Assembly (NCBI GenBank): GCA_003249935.1
Contig: QKHT01000312.1
Location: 1 to 35,105, forward strand
Reading direction: 5' to 3'
Length of the DNA stretch: 35,105 bases
From: Bacteroidota bacterium
GTDB lineage: Bacteria > Bacteroidota > Bacteroidia > Bacteroidales > UBA5342
In this document: positions 25,663 through 33,978 of the stretch, in pieces
How positions within the stretch are numbered: position 1 is the first letter of the stretch
Layout: every line of letters begins with the position of its first letter
The notes under the pieces: model-generated
Database searches by the model: none
The model's input: only the letters and a program-made list of their open reading frames with translations
Told to the model about the DNA's origin: nothing
Translations under genes and position numbers: made by a program

Positions 25663-26058
25663 ATGAACAGAATGGTGAAAAATAGTAAGTTTGTATTAGT
25701 ATTGCTGGCTGGTCTGGTAATACTGCTTCATGCTACTATCCCTCATCACCATCACCTCGATTCGAGCTGCGACCATAATTCTACAAAATCCGGTACAATT
25801 CAAAGCCATGGGGAATCTTCGACGGAAGCCGATAAGCATTGTCACGCTCTCAATACTATTGTTATACAAAAAGTCAACCCAAGATTTTTTGATAACAAAA
25901 CTGCGTCTAATTCCCTTTTACTTTTTATTACGGCCAATGAGGAAGTAAAATTCCACAACAAAGTTTCATTAACTTTCCACACAATTAAAGATATTGTTGT
26001 ATTAAAACAGTATCTTTCATCCGAACCATCCTTTAGAGGTCCTCCTGCCTTAGTTTAA
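25663..26058 (+). CDS. Exported or membrane-anchored His-rich small protein
   Basis: I chose the ATG at 25663 because it lies downstream of the promoter box and opens directly into a hydrophobic segment (about residues 9-22, KFVLVLLAGLVILL). The frame upstream to 25573 overlaps the Fur gene. The 131-residue product then has HATIPHHHHLDSSCDH (23-38) with four consecutive His, and further His/Cys near 49 and 59-61. This is a likely metal-binding site outside the cytoplasm. The family resembles small His-rich proteins found beside metal efflux genes in Bacteroidota, but I cannot name it with confidence. It is the first gene after the Fur operator and is followed by a terminator-like hairpin, so it may be expressed more than the genes after it. 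Confidence 0.7.
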   Translation: MNRMVKNSKFVLVLLAGLVILLHATIPHHHHLDSSCDHNSTKSGTIQSHGESSTEADKHCHALNTIVIQKVNPRFFDNKTASNSLLLFITANEEVKFHNKVSLTFHTIKDIVVLKQYLSSEPSFRGPPALV

Positions 26059-26079
26059 TTTCACTTCGCATTTTAACTC

Positions 26080-26102
26080 CCTGATAGAAATATCAGGTTT
26101 TT
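26080..26102 (+). terminator. Intrinsic terminator or attenuator after the His-rich protein gene
   Basis: CCTGATA (26080-26086), loop GAAA, and TATCAGG (26091-26097) form a 7-bp stem with a GNRA tetraloop, followed by five T. It lies 21 bases after the stop at 26058 and 26 bases before the next start. It would partly separate expression of the small protein from the efflux genes. Confidence 0.65.
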
Positions 26103-26128
26103 GTTCATGTTTTAAATTAGGCTCTAAG

Positions 26129-26596
26129 ATGAGTAAAAAGAAACTTACAAAGAGGGAATTACAGGAGAGGCAAATCTTTGAAGATAAAAAGAATAAACGA
26201 ACGTTGCGAATTAGTTTTGGTTTGCTTTTCGTTTTTATAATTTTATACTTAGTGTTTCATACTTTTTGGTACGACACCAAATTCGCCTACCGTCAATATG
26301 CATTTTATGGCAAGGAAGTTCCGACGGAACTTGTTTGTATGAATGGTGACAAGCTGCTTAATCATAAAAGTTTAAAACTTAGTTATAAAGGAAAAGACTA
26401 TTTCTTCTGTAACCGTGACTGCTATGAACATCTTGTTAATCACTATAAGGAAGATGCATTTATCCCGGATCCCTTATCAGGTGACACTATTTGCAAAGCT
26501 AATGCTTTGATTGGATTGAAAAATCGGGGCGAACCTGAGATTGTTTATTTCCAAAATATAGAAACATTCAAGCAGTATTATAATTCAAGCAAATAA
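26129..26596 (+). CDS. Membrane-anchored TRASH-like metal-binding protein
   Basis: The 155-residue protein has a charged N-terminus (MSKKKLTKRELQERQ), one membrane helix at about 28-46, and an outer domain with C70, C94-x3-C98 and C122. The spacing C-x23-C-x3-C with FFCNRDCYEHL resembles TRASH/YHS-type copper or heavy-metal-binding modules found in metal chaperones and sensors. The C-terminal part (DPLSGDTICKANALIGLK and YFQNIETFKQYY) is repeated, in degraded form, directly after the stop codon. It lies between a His-rich protein and the efflux genes and probably binds the exported metal at the membrane surface. Metal identity is unknown. Confidence 0.7.
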   Translation: MSKKKLTKRELQERQIFEDKKNKRTLRISFGLLFVFIILYLVFHTFWYDTKFAYRQYAFYGKEVPTELVCMNGDKLLNHKSLKLSYKGKDYFFCNRDCYEHLVNHYKEDAFIPDPLSGDTICKANALIGLKNRGEPEIVYFQNIETFKQYYNSSK

Positions 26597-26743
26597 GCCT
26601 ATTTGAAAGATGCACTGACGGGTAAAATTATACTCAAATCCAATGCAATTATTGGGTTTAAATCTAAAAATAACCCCGACGTTGTGTGTTTTGAAAACAA
26701 GCAAAACTTTATAAATTATTATTCGAATTCAAAAAACAATTAA
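26597..26743 (+). pseudogene. In-frame remnant of a second C-terminal unit of the TRASH-like protein
   Basis: Directly after the TAA at 26594-26596 the same frame stays open for 48 codons to a TAA at 26741. Its translation (YLKDALTGKIILKSNAIIGF, then FKSKNNPDVV and ENKQNFINYYSNSK) aligns with the last about 45 residues of the preceding protein (PDPLSGDTICKANALIGLK to NIETFKQYYNSSK). It has no start codon of its own. It is best explained as part of a duplicated or once longer gene cut off by the stop. The Cys of the first unit (C122) is replaced by Leu. Confidence 0.7.
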
Positions 26744-26754
26744 ACTGTATTATT

Positions 26755-27009
26755 ATGTCAACATATAAATTTAAAAATATAACAAGTGTCCTTTTTTTAA
26801 TTATGATAAGTGTAGCTGTATTTACTAGCTGCAAAGAAAAAAAAACTAACGACCATGACCATGCTCCTGGAACCCATATCGAAACTGAAGAGCACAAACA
26901 TTCCGAAGGTGATGGACATGACCACTCCAAACACGAGAAAGAAACTAAACATGTAGAAGGCGATGGACACGACCATGGTAGTGAACACACCGAAACAAAT
27001 AAAAAATAG
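26755..27009 (+). CDS. Small His-rich lipoprotein
   Basis: The 84-residue product has a lipoprotein signal with lipobox FTSC and C26 as the modified cysteine. A short mature part follows with 12 histidines among acidic and basic residues, including two GDGHDH units (52-57, 69-74). It has no folded domain, so it is probably a metal-buffering tail held on the membrane. Both signal and His-rich stretch are clearly related to the N-terminus of the adaptor protein encoded 24 bases downstream. DNA matches of about 20 bases (for example 26911-26931 and 27217-27237) show recent local duplication. It may be a metal chaperone for the efflux pump. Confidence 0.75.
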   Translation: MSTYKFKNITSVLFLIMISVAVFTSCKEKKTNDHDHAPGTHIETEEHKHSEGDGHDHSKHEKETKHVEGDGHDHGSEHTETNKK

Positions 27010-27033
27010 TTTAATAAATAAAACAGAAACAAA

Positions 27034-28314
27034 ATGATAAACAGAATTAAATCTTTTTCAACAAAGAGTACATTAAAATATAGTATCGTTTTTTTGACAA
27101 TGATATGTGTAGCTGTTTTTACTGGCTGCAAAGGAAAAACTGACGAACACGGACATGCTGCTGACACCCATGCCGAAGCTGGTGAAAAAGAGGGTGAGCA
27201 TGACCACTCGGAAGGCGATGGGCATGACCACTCCAAAGATGAAGAAGGAGTTAAACATGAAAAAGGCGAAAGTCCAGAAAATAGTGAACACGCCGATGAA
27301 ATAGCCTTCTCAGAAAAACAAGCAAAATTAGCAGGGCTTACTACCGAAACTGTTTCTCCCGGAACTTTTTATAATGCCATTAAAACAAGTGGACAAATAC
27401 AAGCACCACAGGGAAATGAAGTAGTTATTGCAGCTACCTCAAATGGAATTGTTTCATTTACAAATTCCTCAATTACTGAAGGTACTGCCGTGAGTGCAGG
27501 TCAATCAATTGTTACGATATCAGCAAAAAAGCTGTTAGAGGGTGACCCTGCCGCAAAAACTAAGATTGCTTACGAAACAGCGCTTAAAGAGTATAAACGT
27601 GCCGAAGGTCTTGCTAAAGACCAGATTATTTCTACAAAAGAGTTTGAACAAGTTAAACTTAGATACGAAACGGCTAAAACAACTTATGATGCACAAGCTT
27701 CCAATAATACGGCAAAAGGTGTTAGTGTAACCTCTCCTATCAGTGGATACCTGAAAAACAGGTTAGTATCTCAGGGTGAGTATGTTTCTGTTGGGCAAGC
27801 CATAGCTACAGTTTCACAAAACAAACGTTTGCAATTAAGAGCAGAGGTGACCGAGAGCAATTTCAAAATACTTAAAAGCATAAAAACTGCCAATTTTAAA
27901 CTCTCTTACGATAAAACTGTATATAAACTTTCCGATTTAAATGGCAAGTTGTTATCCTATGGAAAATCATCAGGTGATAATACTTTTTACATTCCGGTAA
28001 CTTTTGAATTTGACAATATTGGTGATATTATACCGGGTGCATTTGCAGAAGTTTATCTTTTATCAAGCCCTCAAAACAATGTAATCTCTATTCCTGTATC
28101 TTCAATAACGGAAGAACAAGGATTGTTTTTTGTCTACTTGCAGTTAGATGCAGAAGGATATAAAAAGCAAGAAGTTGAACTTGGAGAGAATAACGGTGAA
28201 AGAGTACATATTCTTTCAGGATTAAAAGTTGGTGATAAGGTCGTTACCAAAGGTGTGTATCAAGTAAAACTGGCTGCTACTTCATCGGTTATGCCAGAAG
28301 GTCACAATCATTAA
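27034..28314 (+). CDS. czcB: CzcB/CusB-type RND efflux periplasmic adaptor, lipoprotein with His-rich N-terminus
   Basis: The 426-residue membrane-fusion protein joins the inner-membrane RND pump to the outer-membrane channel. It begins with a lipoprotein signal (lipobox FTGC, C32), then a His/Asp/Glu-rich stretch (about 38-88, including HDHSEGDGHDHS). A barrel-sandwich/lipoyl domain follows in two halves around a helical hairpin (near 175-230; VTSPISGYLKNRLVSQGEYV after it). The C-terminal beta-barrel and membrane-proximal domains end at SGLKVGDKVVTKGVYQVKL and a final GHNH. The terminal histidines may also bind metal. It is followed by the czcA-like gene after 20 bases. Confidence 0.92.
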   Translation: MINRIKSFSTKSTLKYSIVFLTMICVAVFTGCKGKTDEHGHAADTHAEAGEKEGEHDHSEGDGHDHSKDEEGVKHEKGESPENSEHADEIAFSEKQAKLAGLTTETVSPGTFYNAIKTSGQIQAPQGNEVVIAATSNGIVSFTNSSITEGTAVSAGQSIVTISAKKLLEGDPAAKTKIAYETALKEYKRAEGLAKDQIISTKEFEQVKLRYETAKTTYDAQASNNTAKGVSVTSPISGYLKNRLVSQGEYVSVGQAIATVSQNKRLQLRAEVTESNFKILKSIKTANFKLSYDKTVYKLSDLNGKLLSYGKSSGDNTFYIPVTFEFDNIGDIIPGAFAEVYLLSSPQNNVISIPVSSITEEQGLFFVYLQLDAEGYKKQEVELGENNGERVHILSGLKVGDKVVTKGVYQVKLAATSSVMPEGHNH

Positions 28315-28334
28315 TTTTTAAAACATGAAATAAT

Positions 28335-31300
28335 ATGTTAAATAAAATAATAAGATTTTCGCTGAACAACCGAATGGTTGTTTTAGTGGCTTCCGTATTG
28401 TTAATGTTGGCGGGAACCTATACTGCCACTAATATGGAAGTAGATGTGTTCCCGGATTTAAACGCACCAACAGTAGTCGTAATGACAGAAGCTAAAGGTA
28501 TGGCTCCCGAAGAAGTTGAACGCTTAGTTACATTTCCGGTGGAAACTGCATTGAATGGAGCTACTAACGTGCGTCGTGTTCGTTCATCTTCTACTACCGG
28601 GTTTTCTGTTGTGTGGGTTGAATTTAATTGGGGAACGGATATTTATCGCAATAGGCAGATAGTTTCAGAAAAATTGTCTGTAGTGCAAGACGCATTGCCT
28701 TCAAATGTTGGCAACCCTACTTTAGGACCGCAATCATCCATAATGGGAGAAGTTATGATTGTTGGTCTTACAGCAGATTCCACTTCTTTGCAGGAATTAA
28801 GAACTTTAGCCGACTGGACTATCCGCCCACGATTATTATCCACAGGGGGAGTGGCACAGGTTACGGTGTTGGGAGGAGAGATTAAAGAATATCAGATATT
28901 ACTTAATCCTGAGAAAATGAAGCATTATGGCATTGGGATGGATGAAGTAATTGGTGTAGTTACCAAAATGAATCAAAATACAGCCGGAGGTGTTTTATAC
29001 GAATATGGAAACGAATATATCATTAGGGGAATACTTTCCACCAATAAAATTTCGGAATTGGGTAAAGCTGTCATAAAAACAACAAATGATATACCGGTAT
29101 TACTTGAAAATATTGCTGATGTGAAAATTGGCAATAAAGCTCCTAAACTGGGTATTGCTTCTAATCGTGCAAAGGCAGCTGTTTTACTAACAATAACCAA
29201 GCAGCCTTCAACCAGCACATTAGAGTTAACGGATAAATTAGACACATCGTTAGGTGAGCTTCAAAAAACATTACCTGCCGATGTAAAAATCGCTACCGAT
29301 ATTTTCCGCCAAGCCCGTTTCATTGACAATTCAATTAATAACGTGCAAAAATCTTTATACGAAGGAGGGATTTTTGTAGTAATCATATTGGTTATCTTTT
29401 TGATGAACGCCCGTACAACCGTTATTTCGCTTGTTACGATTCCGCTTGCATTAGTTTTTGCCATACTTTCCCTTAAATTCATGGGTTTGACTATCAATAC
29501 CATGAGCTTAGGCGGTATGGCTATTGCTATCGGTTCTTTGGTCGATGATGCTATTGTGGACGTTGAAAATGTATTTAAACGATTGAGAGAAAACAGGCAA
29601 AAACCACTGGAGGAGCAAAAAACAATAATGACAGTTGTTTTCGAAGCGTCAAAAGAAGTACGGATGCCTATTCTTTACTCAACGCTTATCATTATTGCCA
29701 GTTTTGTTCCTCTGTTTTTCCTTTCAGGAATGGAAGGACGTATGCTTGCTCCTCTGGGAGTAGCATTTATCATGGCATTGATTGCCTCTACGGTTGTTGC
29801 TCTTACGCTTACACCTGTATTGTGTAGCTATTTATTAGGTAAACCCCGAAAAGGAGACAAACCCGAACGTGAGCCTTATATTGTCAGGAAAGTGAAAATT
29901 GTATATGAAAAAGCCCTAAAATGGGCACTCACTCATAAAAAATGGGTACTTGGTATAACAGGTGGTGTTCTGGTGGCTGCTGTAATCATGTTTTTTACAT
30001 TAGGTAGAAGTTTTTTACCCCCATTTAATGAGGGCTCATTTACAATTAACATCAGTACAATTCCGGGAATTTCAATTGAAGAGTCGGACAAAATCGGGCG
30101 TATAGCTGAGGATATTTTACTCTCAATTCCCGAAATAAAAACTGTAGCACGAAAAACCGGACGTGCGGAATTAGACGAACATGCTTTGGGTGTGAATGTA
30201 TCGGAAATAGAAGCTCCGTTTGAACTTGACAAACGCTCAAAAGATGAAGTATTGGTTGAAATTCGTGAAAAAATGAAAGTATTACCTGGTGTAAATATCG
30301 AGATAGGACAACCTATTTCCCACCGTATCGATGCTATGCTATCAGGAACACGAGCCAATATTGCTATCAAGTTGTTTGGTACTGACTTAAACAAAATGTT
30401 TTCATTAGGAAACCAAATCAAAGCTTCTGTTGAGGGCATTGAAGGTATTGCCGACCTGAATGTAGAACAACAGATAGAACGCCCACAATTAAAAATTGAA
30501 CCAAAAAGGGAAGCAATGGCTAAATATGGTATAACGCTGCCCGAATTTGGCGAGATTGTTAATGTCATGTTGGCAGGGGAGGTTGTTTCACAGGTTTATG
30601 AAGGAAATAGATCTTTCGATCTTACCCTGAAAGTAAGTGACGACAGCAGGGCAACCGCCGACAGAATCAAAAACTTGATAGTAGATGCCAATGGACGAAT
30701 GATACCACTGGGAAATATTGCGGAAGTTACTTCATCAACAGGTCCAAATACAATCAACAGAGAAAATGTTTCCCGAAAGATTGTTATTTCTGCCAATGTG
30801 GCCGGGCGTGATTTGCGGGGCGTGGTAAATGATATTCAGAAAACGGTAAACGAAAAAATAACGTTGCCCGAAGGGTATCATATAGAGTATGGCGGTCAGT
30901 TTGAAAGTGAACAAGCAGCATCGCGAACGCTTCTTATAACTTCTATTTTCTCAATCATGGTAATATTCTTGCTGTTATTTGCTCAATTCAGAAGTGTAAC
31001 ACAATCTGCAGTTATTTTATTGAATTTACCGTTAGCACTTATTGGTGGCATATTTACCATATTTTTTACTAGCGGAATAATAAGTATACCTGCAATTATA
31101 GGTTTTATTTCTCTTTTTGGAATTGCTACGCGAAACGGTATGTTGCTCATTTCTCGTTATAACGACTTGCAAGACGAAGGTTATTCGAAATTCGACAGTG
31201 TTATGCATGGGTCTTTAGATCGTCTGAATCCAATCCTGATGACAGCATTAACTTCCGGTCTTGCGCTTATTCCGCTTGCTTTAGGCGGTGATCTTCCGGG

Positions 31301-31460
31301 TAATGAAATACAAAGCCCGATGGCGCAGGTTATTCTCGGAGGATTATTAACATCAACATTATTAAACGGTTTTATCATTCCTATTATGTATCTTCTTACA
31401 AACAAAAAAATTGTAAGAGAAGTAATGCAAGATGATGAGATAGCCGAAAAACAAGAATAA
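28335..31460 (+). CDS. czcA: CzcA/CusA-family heavy-metal RND efflux pump
   Basis: The 1041-residue inner-membrane pump exports metal ions using the proton gradient. The N-terminal helix (about 13-31), the porter domain start MEVDVFPDLNAPTVVV, TM2-6 from about 345, and a second half with TM7 near 540 and TM8-12 from about 870 are all visible. The TM4 block AIGSLVDDAIVDVENVFKRL has acidic D404, D405, D409 and E411, which carry protons in this family. The DD and third Asp differ from the Cu/Ag type DAAxxxxEN and from the classical Zn/Co/Cd type DGAxxxVEN. The substrate is therefore uncertain, with divalent cations more likely. It lies 20 bases after the adaptor and 1 base before the TolC-like gene. 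Confidence 0.93.
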   Translation: MLNKIIRFSLNNRMVVLVASVLLMLAGTYTATNMEVDVFPDLNAPTVVVMTEAKGMAPEEVERLVTFPVETALNGATNVRRVRSSSTTGFSVVWVEFNWGTDIYRNRQIVSEKLSVVQDALPSNVGNPTLGPQSSIMGEVMIVGLTADSTSLQELRTLADWTIRPRLLSTGGVAQVTVLGGEIKEYQILLNPEKMKHYGIGMDEVIGVVTKMNQNTAGGVLYEYGNEYIIRGILSTNKISELGKAVIKTTNDIPVLLENIADVKIGNKAPKLGIASNRAKAAVLLTITKQPSTSTLELTDKLDTSLGELQKTLPADVKIATDIFRQARFIDNSINNVQKSLYEGGIFVVIILVIFLMNARTTVISLVTIPLALVFAILSLKFMGLTINTMSLGGMAIAIGSLVDDAIVDVENVFKRLRENRQKPLEEQKTIMTVVFEASKEVRMPILYSTLIIIASFVPLFFLSGMEGRMLAPLGVAFIMALIASTVVALTLTPVLCSYLLGKPRKGDKPEREPYIVRKVKIVYEKALKWALTHKKWVLGITGGVLVAAVIMFFTLGRSFLPPFNEGSFTINISTIPGISIEESDKIGRIAEDILLSIPEIKTVARKTGRAELDEHALGVNVSEIEAPFELDKRSKDEVLVEIREKMKVLPGVNIEIGQPISHRIDAMLSGTRANIAIKLFGTDLNKMFSLGNQIKASVEGIEGIADLNVEQQIERPQLKIEPKREAMAKYGITLPEFGEIVNVMLAGEVVSQVYEGNRSFDLTLKVSDDSRATADRIKNLIVDANGRMIPLGNIAEVTSSTGPNTINRENVSRKIVISANVAGRDLRGVVNDIQKTVNEKITLPEGYHIEYGGQFESEQAASRTLLITSIFSIMVIFLLLFAQFRSVTQSAVILLNLPLALIGGIFTIFFTSGIISIPAIIGFISLFGIATRNGMLLISRYNDLQDEGYSKFDSVMHGSLDRLNPILMTALTSGLALIPLALGGDLPGNEIQSPMAQVILGGLLTSTLLNGFIIPIMYLLTNKKIVREVMQDDEIAEKQE

Positions 31461-31461
31461 T

Positions 31462-32640
31462 ATGAAAACAATATTAATTAGTATTATAGTATTTTTTGCA
31501 AGTATTTCGCTTTATGCCCAAAACAGTGTAGCTACTGTATTGAAAGCTGTTGAGGATAACAATACCACCTTAAAAGCACTTAAAGAGACTGCTAATGCAC
31601 AAAAGTTAGAAAACAAAACGGGAATATATCTTTCGAACCCGGAGGTTGAATTTAACTATCTTTGGGGAAATCCTTCGGCTATTGGGAATCGCACTGATTT
31701 TAATATCTCTCAAACTTTTGATATTCCTACCATAACGGGTATGAAAAGAAAAATGGCAGATGAACGTAATGGTTTAGTCGAGTGGCAATACAAAGCTGAA
31801 AGAATGAATATTCTGTTGGAAACAAAACAGTATTGTCTGGAACTAATCTATTTGAATGCTTTGAAAAAAGAGCTAGAGATAAGGTTACAACATGCCCAAA
31901 CCATTGCTTTTGGATATCAAAACCGTTTAAATAGTGGAGATGCCAATAAGTTGGAGTTTAACAAAGCGCAATTAAGTTTATCTACAATAACAGGCGAAAT
32001 GGCTCGTATTGATGTTGAACGCAATACACTGTTGTCTCAACTTAAAAGGCTGAATGGAGGCTTGGATATAAGCATGGATGACTATCGATTTGATCAGGAA
32101 CAGCTTCCGCTTAATTTTGACGATTGGTATCAACAGGCAGAACAAAAAAATCCTATTCTGGCATATGTCAAACAAGAAGTTTTAGTAAGCCAAAAACAGG
32201 TTTCATTGACCAAAGCAAAGGGCTTACCAACATTTTCGGCAGGCTATATGAGTGAAAATGTTGTTGGACAAAGATTCCAGGGACTTGCATTGGGTGTTTC
32301 AGTCCCATTGTGGGAAAACAAAAATCGTGTAAAACAGGCAAAAACAGCGGTTGTTGCAGCCCAGGCACGCGAAACGGATAGTAAGCAACAATTTTATAAC
32401 CAGCTTCAAATTCAGTACAACCGTGCTTTAGGGTTGAAAAACACAGCAGAAGCATACCGAAAATCGTTAACAATGACAAACAGCACCGAGTTGCTCAAGA
32501 AAGCACTTGATGCGGGTGAAATTTCATTGTTAAATTACATGGTGGAATTGGGTTTCTACTACAATATGGTGAACCAAACATTGGAAGCAGAACGCGATTA
32601 TCAAAAGGCACTTGCTGAACTGTCCGCTGTCGAGTTGTAA
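31462..32640 (+). CDS. TolC-family outer-membrane channel of the metal efflux system
   Basis: The 392-residue protein has a signal peptide ending near LYAQ (residue 20). It is rich in long coiled-coil helices with the internal repeat of the TolC fold. The first half includes LKETANAQKLENKTGIYLSN and the second SQKQVSLTKAKGLPTFSAGY followed by SVPLWENKNRVKQAKT, a typical outer-membrane-factor segment. It completes the tripartite pump with the two genes before it; its start is 1 base after the pump's stop. It is slightly shorter than most CzcC proteins. The gene name czcC is plausible but not proven. Confidence 0.88.
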   Translation: MKTILISIIVFFASISLYAQNSVATVLKAVEDNNTTLKALKETANAQKLENKTGIYLSNPEVEFNYLWGNPSAIGNRTDFNISQTFDIPTITGMKRKMADERNGLVEWQYKAERMNILLETKQYCLELIYLNALKKELEIRLQHAQTIAFGYQNRLNSGDANKLEFNKAQLSLSTITGEMARIDVERNTLLSQLKRLNGGLDISMDDYRFDQEQLPLNFDDWYQQAEQKNPILAYVKQEVLVSQKQVSLTKAKGLPTFSAGYMSENVVGQRFQGLALGVSVPLWENKNRVKQAKTAVVAAQARETDSKQQFYNQLQIQYNRALGLKNTAEAYRKSLTMTNSTELLKKALDAGEISLLNYMVELGFYYNMVNQTLEAERDYQKALAELSAVEL

Positions 32641-32682
32641 AACGTGTTAATTCTGAAAAAAATCAAGATTCACTTTCGTAAC

Positions 32683-33117
32683 ATGATAAATGAAAAACTT
32701 GAAAAAAGACTTGAAAAAAATGGTATCAAACCAACAGCCAATAGGCTGTTGGTTCTTGATGCCATTTCTAATAAGACAGAGATTTTTAGTTTGTTAGATT
32801 TGGAAGCCGAATTGGAGACCATTGATAAGTCAACCCTATTTAGGACTTTGACACTATTTCTGAACCATTTAATAGTACATACGGTTGATGATGGCTCTGG
32901 GTCATTGAAATATTCGGTATGCGTTGAAGAGTGTGATTGCAGCACTGCATGGCAACATGTCCATTTTTATTGCTCCGTATGTAATCGTGCGTATTGTTTA
33001 AGAGATATTTCGATACCTAAAGTTACGTTACCTGTTGGATTTGAAACAAAAACAATAAATTATGTTATTAAGGGAGTGTGCAACCACTGTAAGAAGTTTG
33101 CAAACAAGTTGCATTAA
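32683..33117 (+). CDS. Fur-family metal-responsive regulator (copy 2)
   Basis: From the ATG at 32683 it has 144 residues (an upstream start at 32644 would add 13 residues unlike the family). The winged-helix domain is at about 15-66 and the sensor domain follows, with DDGSGSLKYSVC, H92/H94 and Cys pairs C97-x2-C100 and C133-x2-C136; C84, C86 and C105 are further candidates. It is a diverged paralogue of copy 1, sharing the VTLPVGFETKTIN block and the Cys positions. The recognition helix region differs (STLFRTLTLF against VTLYRTLKTF). It closes the efflux operon, 42 bases after the TolC-like gene. The last six codons (FANKLH) are made by DNA that also forms the operator at 33099-33113. Confidence 0.88.
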   Translation: MINEKLEKRLEKNGIKPTANRLLVLDAISNKTEIFSLLDLEAELETIDKSTLFRTLTLFLNHLIVHTVDDGSGSLKYSVCVEECDCSTAWQHVHFYCSVCNRAYCLRDISIPKVTLPVGFETKTINYVIKGVCNHCKKFANKLH

Positions 33118-33133
33118 ACATACATTACTTTTG
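33099..33133 (+). promoter_or_regulatory. Operator and promoter inside the end of the second Fur gene
   Basis: TGCAAA-CAA-GTTGCA (33099-33113) is an inverted repeat, imperfect by one base. Read on the other strand, it differs by one base from the repeat at 25596-25610. It lies within the last codons of the Fur gene. A -7 box TACTTTTG follows at 33126-33133, 12 bases after the repeat, against 13 at the first site. It should drive the barrel-protein gene at 33158. Confidence 0.6.
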
Positions 33134-33157
33134 CCATAAATATAAAATAATTGAGTC

Positions 33158-33862
33158 ATGAAAAAAAGTAGAAACTTATTTAAAGTATGTGTTGTAATTG
33201 CCGGAATGTTTTTTATTACCGGCAAGGGTTACGCCCAGGAGTGTGGTCCTAATTGTCCGGCATGTTCGGGCGGTAGCAGTGGCGGTATTATTGCTAAAAA
33301 CAATTTGGTAGTATCGGTTTTAGGAATGCCTACATCCGATGACGAATACACTGTTGCAAATGTTCGTTATGGTGTATTCAAATGGATGGATGTGGGAGTA
33401 GGTTACGCCTTCAAGGCTAACAAACCAATATGGAGTTTGCGCATTAAGGCATTAGCTGAAAAAGAAGACAAATGGTATCCGGGCGTAATTGTAGGTACGG
33501 GAAGTGTGCGTACAGGTGGAAACGACCAATCAGTATATGGGATGCTGACAAAAACTTTTGAGTTTAACGAGAAAGTTGCATTACAAGGTTATGTGGGCGC
33601 TGCATCTGTATTTAAGGATTTAGACCAACCATTTTTCCTTTCGGGCTTATCTGCTATCTTCTTTGAAAAATTCACTGCTTTTGTTTCTTATGACGGTAGA
33701 AACTTTCATGAAGGATTATCATGGACTGCCACAGATAATCTTACGCTTACAGCTCTCATGATAGAAACCCTTTATCCGGCATTATCGGTGAGTTATAGAT
33801 TCGATTTAGGTAAAAAAATGAAAAAGATAAATAGCCAAAAGGCATTTCTTTCTGCGAACTGA
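33158..33862 (+). CDS. Outer-membrane barrel protein with Cys-rich mature N-terminus
   Basis: The 234-residue product has a signal peptide ending near GYAQ (residue 27). The mature chain opens with a Cys cluster, C29-x3-C33-x2-C36 (ECGPNCPACSGGS). The remainder is alternating strands (YGVFKWMDVGVGYAF, VGTGSVRTGG, ALQGYVGAASVF, LSVSYRFDLG) as in an 8-10 strand outer-membrane barrel. I cannot name the family. It begins just after the Fur-type operator and lies between the efflux operon and a metal ATPase. It may therefore bind metal at the periplasmic face or let it leave the cell. Function is inferred only from context. Confidence 0.7.
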   Translation: MKKSRNLFKVCVVIAGMFFITGKGYAQECGPNCPACSGGSSGGIIAKNNLVVSVLGMPTSDDEYTVANVRYGVFKWMDVGVGYAFKANKPIWSLRIKALAEKEDKWYPGVIVGTGSVRTGGNDQSVYGMLTKTFEFNEKVALQGYVGAASVFKDLDQPFFLSGLSAIFFEKFTAFVSYDGRNFHEGLSWTATDNLTLTALMIETLYPALSVSYRFDLGKKMKKINSQKAFLSAN

Positions 33863-33978
33863 AAATGACAACAGCCAACTTCCAACTAAACAAACAGTGG
33901 TATATTTACAGTCAAAAAATACAAATAGAAATGACTAACTATTCACAAAATCGAACATTTTCGTAAAACAGAACAAAT

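Noticed and set aside
26709-27236. Long minus-strand frame rich in Trp-Ser-Cys-Pro-Ser repeats
   Set aside because: It is the antisense of the repeated GDGHDH codons of the lipoprotein and adaptor genes, not a gene.
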